Shown: piece after piece, positions 15,425 through 21,963 of the stretch
How the letters are laid out: each line of letters starts with the position of its first letter
How positions within the stretch are numbered: position 1 is the stretch's first letter
NCBI GenBank assembly: GCA_013388755.1
Contig: JACAEQ010000110.1
Coordinates: forward strand, 1 to 37,039
DNA from: Chloroflexota bacterium
GTDB taxonomy: Bacteria > Chloroflexota > Chloroflexia > Chloroflexales > Roseiflexaceae
Direction: 5' to 3'
DNA length: 37,039 bases
The notes under the pieces: generated by a model
Databases searched by the model: none
Seen by the model: only the letters and a program-made list of their open reading frames with translations
What the model was told of the DNA's origin: nothing
Translations under genes and position numbers: made by a program

Positions 15425-16618
15425 CTACCCTGCGGCCGGCGCGGGGGCGGACGCCGCCGTTTCCGGGGCTCCAAAGCGCACCTCGAGCACTCCTTCACGA
15501 AAAACGGCCCGCTTTGCCGGGCGTTCAGCAAGGGTGAGCGGCAGTATCATGTCGCGCTTGAAGTTGCCAATCGTGACGAACAACTCGTCGCCACGCTTGG
15601 TGATCGACACTTTGCCGATCTCGACGTGCGGCAGCGGCATGCGCATCACATATTCATCGCCATCACGCACGATTTCCTGAGTGGTGCCACGGAAGAAGAC
15701 CTTCGTCGGGTCATCCTCCTTGAAGAGTTCGCGCCCGACTTGCGACAGGTCGCCAATGCCGCGAATGTCGTGCGGGTAATGCGGTGCTTCCCAGATCGGC
15801 AGCGGCGCGAACAGGTCGTGCACCATTTTGCGATAGCCGGATTGCATCTCGTGCAGACGCTGCATGAACGCACCCTCGACCGCGCCGCGTGGCAGCACCC
15901 GGTTCAGCACCACGCCGTCAACCGGATAGCCGAACAACGACAGATAGGTGGCGGCACGCTGCGCCTCTTTGATGACCATACGTTCCGGGTTGACCACCAG
16001 GCGATATGAACTGATGTCGGGATCGGTGAGGGTCTGGCGCAACGCCTCCACCCCCCTGGTCAGGCGATCAAGCGTTTCAAAAGCGTTGGTCGCCGGGATC
16101 AGTGCGCGCACCAGCGGTTTAGCCACGCTCTTGGTGCCGGGATCCCAATCCATGACACGCGCCGCGTACCACTGGAACGTCTCCGGCATGGTCAACAGGC
16201 GAATCGTCTCGCCCGTGGGCGCGGCATCAACAATCACGGCATCAAAGTTGCCATCGCGCGCCTGGCGCCGGATGTGCAGCAGACTGACGACTTCTTCCAT
16301 TCCAGGAATGATCGCCAGTTCTTCCGATGCCACGTCGTCCACCCCACGGCGCTTGAGCAGGCCGGCCAGGTAGGTGCGCAGTTCACCCCAGTGCTGGCGC
16401 ACCTCGTCCAGCACATTGATTTCCTGGCCCCAGAGCCGATCGCTCAACTGTGTGGGCTGCGGGCCAAGCGGATGATCAAGCGCATCGGCCAGGCTATGCG
16501 CCACATCGGTGCTGACCACCAGCGTCCGGTAGCCAAGTTCGGCGGCCCGTACCGCAGTGGCCGCTGAGGTCGTCGTCTTGCCGACGCCGCCCTTGCCCAG
16601 GTAAAGAATCAGGCGCAT
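15425..16618 (-). CDS. ArsA/GET3-family ATPase with C-terminal HSP20-like domain
   Basis: This is a deviant-Walker P-loop ATPase of the ArsA/GET3 group (397 aa). The P-loop GKGGVGKTT is at 8-16, switch I is STDVAHSLADAL near 36-47, and switch II is VDAAPTGETIRLL. Residues about 310-385 form a beta-sandwich like HSP20/alpha-crystallin (ISITKRGDEL-type strand, then GVLEVRFG), an arrangement known in the bacterial 'ArsA_HSP20' subgroup. I see no CxxC zinc motif and no arsenic-binding cysteines, so arsenite export is unlikely. A chaperone or membrane-protein targeting role is more plausible but unproven. GAGGTG stands just before ATG 16618. No arsB or arsR is nearby. Confidence 0.85.
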   Translation of the reverse strand: MRLILYLGKGGVGKTTTSAATAVRAAELGYRTLVVSTDVAHSLADALDHPLGPQPTQLSDRLWGQEINVLDEVRQHWGELRTYLAGLLKRRGVDDVASEELAIIPGMEEVVSLLHIRRQARDGNFDAVIVDAAPTGETIRLLTMPETFQWYAARVMDWDPGTKSVAKPLVRALIPATNAFETLDRLTRGVEALRQTLTDPDISSYRLVVNPERMVIKEAQRAATYLSLFGYPVDGVVLNRVLPRGAVEGAFMQRLHEMQSGYRKMVHDLFAPLPIWEAPHYPHDIRGIGDLSQVGRELFKEDDPTKVFFRGTTQEIVRDGDEYVMRMPLPHVEIGKVSITKRGDELFVTIGNFKRDMILPLTLAERPAKRAVFREGVLEVRFGAPETAASAPAPAAG

Positions 16619-16724
16619 GGCACCTCGCGTGCGTGTTGAAGCTGGAACGGCGGCGCGCGCCCGCCCGCTCGTCCGAGGGTGCGCCCGTGCTGTTCACGCT
16701 GAACAGAACTGGACGCATCATCTT

Positions 16725-19166
16725 TCATGATCTACTACGCCATCGGAATTGTAAAGGTTGCGTGCCGTGCGTGTCAAATGCGCTGGCGCTGCGCACCGCC
16801 TCGTAAGCGTCGATTATCCCCGCGCCATAGATGATATTCGGCGTCGCTGCGATGTCGGTACTCACGATGCACCCGCTTGCTGCGGCATCCGGCGGTGCGC
16901 CCGGGCGCGCCGTGGCGCGCAAGATCTCCTCCGTTCGGGCGACGTCGCCGATCAGCGCAGGGTTCGCCGACCACATCAGTGCCACGATGCCGGTGACATG
17001 CGGGGCGGCGATTGATGTACCGCTGGCGATCATGTAGCCCCCGCCCGGAGCAGCCGCGCGGACGCCCGCTCCCGGAGCGGCTATGTCGGGCTTGATCCTG
17101 CCGCTACCGTCGGCCACCACCGGGCCGGCACTGCTGAACTGAGCGATGATGCCATCGCGCGTTACGGCGCCGACGGTGAACACGGCGTCGTAGAGCGCCA
17201 GCGGCTCTTTGAGACTGCCGCATGCCGGCCCATCGTTGCCGGCTGCGGCCACGGTGAACATGCCAGCGGTGCGCAATGCTTCCGCGGCAGCCAGCAGCGT
17301 GTTCGGGTCGCATCCTTCGAGATCTTGCGGGCATCCCCAGGAGTTGTTGGTGATATCGGCGCCACGCGCCGGGTCGCCATCGTGCAGCGGATCACTGCCC
17401 GGTGGAAATGGCGCCAGCATGAACTGCATGCAGTCCAGGTAGCGCGCCGCGTTACCCACGTTGCGTGCAAGGTTGACGCAGCCGATCCAGGTGGCGTCGG
17501 GCGCGACTCCTACACGGTCGCCAATTGCGGCACTGAGAGTGTAGGTGCCATGCCCGCTGTAGTCTACCGGCGCGGGCGTATCTTCCCATGGGTCGTACCA
17601 GTTGTAGGCATGCTCGACGGTGCCACCGGCATTCAGGCCGCGGTAGCCGTTGCGCAATTCCGGGTGATCCCACTGGACGCCGCTATCCAGCACGCCGACA
17701 ACGATGCCTGCGCCACGTACGCCAAGTTCGCGCCAGACGCGGTCGGCGCCGATCATGGTCAGGTTCCAGTCCGGCTCATCTGGAAGCGATTCGTCGCCGC
17801 GTTCGACTTCCAGCGGCGCCGGGAGGGGCCGCAGGATCGGGTCTGGGACAATCCGGTCAACCTCCGGGCGCGTCGCCAGCCAGAGGCGCACCGGCAGCCC
17901 GCCGTCAACTTCGAGGCCGTTGACGAGATAATACGGCGTGTACCGGATGCCCAGCATGTCCAGGCTGGCGCGCAGCGGCGCCTGCGTTTCACCGGCGTGC
18001 CGGGTGAGCGTCTCATAGACCGCGCGCCGTCGCGCCTGGTAGTCGCTGATGCGCCGGGCCGGTGCCAGGTCGGCCTGATCCTTCAGAATGACGAATACCC
18101 GGTCGCCGTACAGGCCTGGTTGCCCGATGCCGCCGTACACTCCGGCGCCGACGACCCAGCAAGCCACCGCACCGAGAACCGCGAGTCGTGGGGTGCGAGC
18201 CAGCCGCGCCCGCAACGCCGGCGCGATGCTGGCTGCCAGCAGCGCCAGTACAACGCCGGCAAACGCGGCGCTCAGCGCCCAGTAGATACCCTCGCGCCCC
18301 TGAAACAGCAACTCGATCGCCAGCGTATCCGGGTCGGCCAGGAGGAGCGGGGGTGCCGCCACAAGTGCAATGAGCAGGGCCAGGGTTCGTGCCGAGGTGC
18401 CGCCGTGGTTCGTGCCGGCAACGGCTGCTGCCAGCCATCCCATTGCCGGTAGCGACAGGAGCAGTACCGGCATCTGCCCGCCAATGCCGTAGTTCAGCCC
18501 GAGGATCAGCAAGAGCACGCCGATGACGGTGCCGCGTGCAAATGCGCCGGGCATCTGCGAGTCGCCGGTGATTGGCCGCAGGTAGATGCGTGTCACCAGA
18601 AGACAGGCGATGACACCGATCAGTGCAGCCGCGAGCGCGCCGAGCGCAATATCGAGCAGCGAGCCGAATGCTCCCCACGCCAGCCATGGCAGCGCCGGCA
18701 GCGCGGCCAGCCCGGTGGCAAGCGCAACCGGTTCGCGTGCGCCGATTGCTTTCGTTATGGTGGGGAAACGCCACCGGATGAAGACCCGGAGCGCCCCCAG
18801 GTATGCTCCGGCCAGCGCCACACGTAACGCCGCCGCAACCTGCGCCTCAGCCGGTGGCAGCATGGCTGCTGGAACCATGACCAGGGCCAGTGGCAGCGCC
18901 AGCAACCAGGCCTGAATTGCCAGCCGGAGGCGTGGCGTGCGCGCCAGCACCAGCGCGCCGGCCAGCAGCGCCCCCAGGATCGGGACAACCACGACCACTG
19001 CCGCCGTCGCCGGCCAGCGCACGCCGAACAGGGGGGGCACAGTCGCGATCAGCAGCAGGCAGCCGCCTGCCGAGACAATGACCAGCGCCATGGCAGCCAG
19101 CAGGCAACCGCCGGATTGCGATGCGGGTGGATCTGGTGCGCTTGCTGTAGATGATGAAACGGTCAC
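16725..19166 (-). CDS. Subtilisin-like protease fused behind a polytopic membrane domain
   Basis: The start is placed at GTG 19166 because CAGGGGA precedes it by about eight bases; TTG 19184 is the alternative. The first ~350 residues contain roughly nine or ten hydrophobic segments (for example 24-45, 54-76, 80-104, 170-192, 213-225, 232-250, 262-278, 296-314, 328-345). Residues about 356-445 resemble an inhibitor-I9-type propeptide. The S8 protease domain (485-780) has the full catalytic set: Asp494 (GVLDSGV), His539 (SGHGT), Asn644 (AAAGNDG) and Ser718 (SGTSIAAPHVTG). Paired cysteines (WGCPQDLEGC, GPACG) suit a disulfide-stabilised extracellular enzyme. Subtilases are usually secreted or anchored by one helix, so this polytopic fusion is unusual. 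Role unknown; processing of exported or membrane proteins is an inference. Confidence 0.9.
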   Translation of the reverse strand: MTVSSSTASAPDPPASQSGGCLLAAMALVIVSAGGCLLLIATVPPLFGVRWPATAAVVVVVPILGALLAGALVLARTPRLRLAIQAWLLALPLALVMVPAAMLPPAEAQVAAALRVALAGAYLGALRVFIRWRFPTITKAIGAREPVALATGLAALPALPWLAWGAFGSLLDIALGALAAALIGVIACLLVTRIYLRPITGDSQMPGAFARGTVIGVLLLILGLNYGIGGQMPVLLLSLPAMGWLAAAVAGTNHGGTSARTLALLIALVAAPPLLLADPDTLAIELLFQGREGIYWALSAAFAGVVLALLAASIAPALRARLARTPRLAVLGAVACWVVGAGVYGGIGQPGLYGDRVFVILKDQADLAPARRISDYQARRRAVYETLTRHAGETQAPLRASLDMLGIRYTPYYLVNGLEVDGGLPVRLWLATRPEVDRIVPDPILRPLPAPLEVERGDESLPDEPDWNLTMIGADRVWRELGVRGAGIVVGVLDSGVQWDHPELRNGYRGLNAGGTVEHAYNWYDPWEDTPAPVDYSGHGTYTLSAAIGDRVGVAPDATWIGCVNLARNVGNAARYLDCMQFMLAPFPPGSDPLHDGDPARGADITNNSWGCPQDLEGCDPNTLLAAAEALRTAGMFTVAAAGNDGPACGSLKEPLALYDAVFTVGAVTRDGIIAQFSSAGPVVADGSGRIKPDIAAPGAGVRAAAPGGGYMIASGTSIAAPHVTGIVALMWSANPALIGDVARTEEILRATARPGAPPDAAASGCIVSTDIAATPNIIYGAGIIDAYEAVRSASAFDTHGTQPLQFRWRSRS

Positions 19167-19335
19167 GATCCATGTCCCCTGCAATCATTTGTACTGAGAG
19201 CCAGTACCTTTCACATAACTGGAGTGACGCGGTCACGCATGCAATCGGCTAGCTGGCGAATGCCCATGCCCTTCCGCCGGTGGGACGGCGTTCTTTTCCG
19301 CGTTGCGACCGCCTTCCCGCGGCGGATGATGGACT

Positions 19336-19366
19336 CTGGGGGGCGCACGCCCTCCCGGCCCCCCAG
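19336..19366. repeat. 9-bp GC inverted repeat
   Basis: CTGGGGGGC (19336-19344) pairs with GCCCCCCAG (19358-19366) across a 13-nt loop. It lies in the 427-bp gap between the protease and ThyX-like genes, just ahead of two copies of the GC-rich repeat. Confidence 0.5.
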
Positions 19367-19392
19367 CTGGTACGCCACCGCGTACGTCGTGT

Positions 19393-19486
19393 CACACAAG
19401 GCTTTGCGTACTGCACGGCCCCCGCCCAACCTTCTTCCGCCGGAGGGAGGAGTCGGACTCCCTCCCCAGGGGGGAGGGCCAGGTTC
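19393..19486. repeat. GC-rich palindromic repeat, copy 3
   Basis: It runs CACACAAGGC, then TGCACGGCCCCCGCCCAAC, with the core GGAGTCGGACTCC, a perfect 13-nt palindrome centred on G, and a closing G-rich arm. It is in tandem with copy 4 and separated from it by about five bases. Confidence 0.75.
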
Positions 19487-19490
19487 AATA

Positions 19491-19599
19491 CCTTTCAAAT
19501 AAGGCGTTATGCACCGCACAGCCCTCCACCCAACCTCCCCCTGCCGGAGGGAGGAGTCGGACTCCCGCCCCCCGGGGGGGGGGGCCGGGGTCGGGGTGA
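19491..19599. repeat. GC-rich palindromic repeat, copy 4
   Basis: It begins CTTTCAAATAAGGC and contains GCACCGCACAGCCC, the GGAGTCGGACTCC core and an eleven-base G run. It ends 12 nt after the ThyX-like stop codon on the minus strand, again immediately downstream of a gene. Confidence 0.75.
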
Positions 19600-19611
19600 A
19601 AAAATACTTTG

Positions 19612-21252
19612 TCATGAGCCATCACGCATGCGCATCTTTTCATCCAGCCGCCGTTCGGCTTCAAGTCGCTCCAGTGGATAGTCGGCCATGTCAACGAAGC
19701 GCATACCTTCGGCCAGGATCGGATGGACCGCCGCGACCTGGCGGTACATCTCCTGTGCCACGCGCCGGTAGCCTGGATGGCCCTGCGGCGTGCTGCGCAA
19801 TTCGCACAGGTGATAGACCTCGCGCAGGTTCATGGTAATGCGCCAGCGCACCCGGTAGGCGAGTGGCACGGCATACTGCGACTGTTCCGGCAATTCGGCA
19901 GCGATTGCCGCAGCTACCTCGCCAGCGCGTTCCAGCGCGGCGCGAAAGGGCGCGCCCAGGCCGAACTCATCAATCTCCGGCGGCACAACGTATCCGTGGC
20001 GTATGCCGAAGCGCTGCCGCTCCTGGGTCAACATCCGGTGACGCTGCAAGTCACGGTAGGCGCCGATATCGGCCAGCACGTCGAAGGTATAGCGCGCCTC
20101 TTCGAAAGCGCGCCCCGGCCGGTGGAAGCGACTGCCGCGTTCGCCGGTATAGGTCCGGATCAGCGCGGCGCGTTCGTTTGCCGGCATCTCTTCTGCAAGC
20201 GTGCGCGCCTCAGCCAGCGCGACGTCGAGGTGCGGGTAGAGGATCGCCGCCACAACACGCTGCTCGGCGTCCGGGTCGAAGGCGATCAACTGGACGGACG
20301 ATTCGCTCTCAGCACCGTGGCCGGTCACCATTTCTTCCACCAGTGCCCGGACGGCCTGCTGCGTCGCACGCAGGTATTGCTGATGGTCACGCCCGCGCTG
20401 GCTCTTCGCGCGCTTCACGAATGACGGTATCTGGTCATCGAGGGCGCGTTGCATCGCGCCGGCAAGGCCGGTTAACTCAACCAGGGGCGAGGCGTACAGC
20501 CTGGTCAGCAGGTATTCAAACGCACGACCATTGCCAAACAGGCCAACATTCGTGAGCGTCGCCATCGGTAGTAAGCCTCGTAACAGGTCGAGCGCTTTGG
20601 CACGGGTGGCGCTGGCATAGGCGCGCTCGGAAACGCCATTTTCGCGCGGCGAGTGGGCGCGCACGGCGGCAAGCACCGGCTCGATAAGCGCCGCGTAGGT
20701 ATCGAACAGGTTATCCATCGCCAACTCGAACGCCGCCGCGTGAGACGACGCCATAATCGTCGCTTCGCGCAAATAGCGATAGCGGCCACCAACTTTGCGG
20801 TTGAAAGCGACATAACGAGTTGATTTTTCCAGCGGGCTCAGGCCGATGCGACTCTCTTCGAGCGCCTTGGCCGCGATATTGCTGACACTCTCGCAAGCGA
20901 TGTGCGCGCCGCCGAGTTCAGCCACCGAGTCGTCGCCATAGCCGATCAGGACGCGCTCATAGAACGCCTCGGCCTGGCGCACCGCGACAACCTGGCTGGC
21001 GGCATCGTCGGCGCTGGTAGCGACAATCGCCTGGAAGCCGGATTCCGGCGCCTGGATGAACTCATCGAGCAGGATGCGGCGCAGGCTTTTGTCGGAGCGG
21101 CTATAGCGCGAAAAGAGCGCGCCACGCACGACTTCGGGCATATTGCGGAGCCCGAACACCGGTGCATCAATGTCGGTCACGAATGGCGCGAGCAATGCGC
21201 GCTCGGCATCGCTGAAATGGTCACCCCAGGGATCGCTGGTGTTGGTATGCAT
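19612..21252 (-). CDS. Tandem ThyX-fold (flavin-dependent thymidylate synthase-like) protein
   Basis: The 546 residues are about twice a normal ThyX (~220-250 aa) and consist of two related halves. The N-terminal half keeps the later part of the ThyX signature as KSTRYVAF (143-150) but not RHR; the C-terminal half keeps RHR (404-406, DLQRHRMLTQ) but has no Ser at the X7 position and ends RQRF instead of SxRY. ThyX makes dTMP with FADH2 and folate at sites formed between subunits, so the halves could make composite sites, or the protein may have lost synthase activity and do another flavin or nucleotide task. The family of long ThyX-like proteins is known, with function uncertain. AGAGG lies eight bases before ATG 21252. 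The gene is divergent from the glucosaminidase-like gene. Confidence 0.8.
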   Translation of the reverse strand: MHTNTSDPWGDHFSDAERALLAPFVTDIDAPVFGLRNMPEVVRGALFSRYSRSDKSLRRILLDEFIQAPESGFQAIVATSADDAASQVVAVRQAEAFYERVLIGYGDDSVAELGGAHIACESVSNIAAKALEESRIGLSPLEKSTRYVAFNRKVGGRYRYLREATIMASSHAAAFELAMDNLFDTYAALIEPVLAAVRAHSPRENGVSERAYASATRAKALDLLRGLLPMATLTNVGLFGNGRAFEYLLTRLYASPLVELTGLAGAMQRALDDQIPSFVKRAKSQRGRDHQQYLRATQQAVRALVEEMVTGHGAESESSVQLIAFDPDAEQRVVAAILYPHLDVALAEARTLAEEMPANERAALIRTYTGERGSRFHRPGRAFEEARYTFDVLADIGAYRDLQRHRMLTQERQRFGIRHGYVVPPEIDEFGLGAPFRAALERAGEVAAAIAAELPEQSQYAVPLAYRVRWRITMNLREVYHLCELRSTPQGHPGYRRVAQEMYRQVAAVHPILAEGMRFVDMADYPLERLEAERRLDEKMRMRDGS

Positions 21253-21263
21253 ACCGGTGCCTC

Positions 21264-21274
21264 TATGCTACAAT
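21264..21274 (+). promoter_or_regulatory. Extended -10 promoter for the glucosaminidase-like gene
   Basis: TATGCTACAAT contains TGC directly before TACAAT (21269-21274), an extended -10 arrangement; no good -35 is visible. It lies 29 nt before ATG 21304 and matches the elements at 9898-9908 and 24776-24786 on the minus strand. Confidence 0.55.
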
Positions 21275-21303
21275 TTCGGCGTTTCACGATCGAACGTCCA
21301 GCG

Positions 21304-21936
21304 ATGAAAGCCATCCCTATGTTCACTGAAGATAGCCCGATACTTGGCCGTCCGACGGCAAGCGCGGAACGACTGGCGATGTTTATTCTCGCGCGGCCCT
21401 GTGGTGAGTATACCGCGAAAGATATTCGCACCGTCATTGTGCCGGCCTACTGGACATTGTGCGCCGAGGTGGGCATTGATCCGACCCTGGCCGTGGCGCA
21501 GATGATTCATGAAACCGGCAACCTGACGAGTTTCTGGGCAGCGCGCCCGCAGCGCAACCCGGCCGGGATTGGCGTGACCGGGCAGAAGCAGGCGACGCCG
21601 CCGGCAAACCCGGCGGGCTGGGCCTTCAATACGCAGCGGCAGCAGTGGGAGGCGGGTGTGAGCTTCGCAACCTGGGAACATGATGCGATCCCGGCACACG
21701 TCGGGCGGTTGCTGGCGTATGCGCTGGCGGTCGGCGCGGAGAACCCGGTGCAGCGCGCGGCGATCCAGCGGGCCTTGCGTTATCGCCCGTTACCGCTCAA
21801 ACTGCGCGGTTCCGCGCCCACCCTGAAACAACTGGGCAAGGCGCACAACCCGGCCGGTCAGGGATGGGCCAGTCCCGGAACCGATTATGGTGCAAAGATT
21901 GCGGCAATCGCCGCGCGCATCGTGTCCGGCGCATAG
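21304..21936 (+). CDS. Glucosaminidase/lysozyme-like protein
   Basis: About 210 residues resemble the GH73-type glucosaminidase fold: an early helix pair, VIVPAYWTLCAEVGIDPTLAVAQMIHET with a Glu (in HETGNL) where the catalytic acid is expected, then RNPAGIGVTG and a FATWEHDA segment. Such enzymes cleave the glycan chain of peptidoglycan. The open frame reaches back to 20902, but that part is antisense to the ThyX-like gene; ATG 21304 lies behind the extended -10 element, with ATG 21319 as an alternative. No signal peptide is visible, so export is unclear. The convergent neighbour, 27 bp away, is a penicillin-binding protein, which fits a cell-wall context. Confidence 0.75.
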   Translation: MKAIPMFTEDSPILGRPTASAERLAMFILARPCGEYTAKDIRTVIVPAYWTLCAEVGIDPTLAVAQMIHETGNLTSFWAARPQRNPAGIGVTGQKQATPPANPAGWAFNTQRQQWEAGVSFATWEHDAIPAHVGRLLAYALAVGAENPVQRAAIQRALRYRPLPLKLRGSAPTLKQLGKAHNPAGQGWASPGTDYGAKIAAIAARIVSGA

Positions 21937-21963
21937 TACAGCTTTCTGAATCGTAGCGTCCGC

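Noticed and set aside
17325-18452. 375-aa plus-strand ORF
   Set aside because: It is antisense to the subtilase gene, whose catalytic motifs are clear; the ORF shows no domain.
20902-21303. N-terminal extension of the glucosaminidase-like protein
   Set aside because: It is antisense to the ThyX-like gene and lies upstream of the extended -10 element at 21264-21274.
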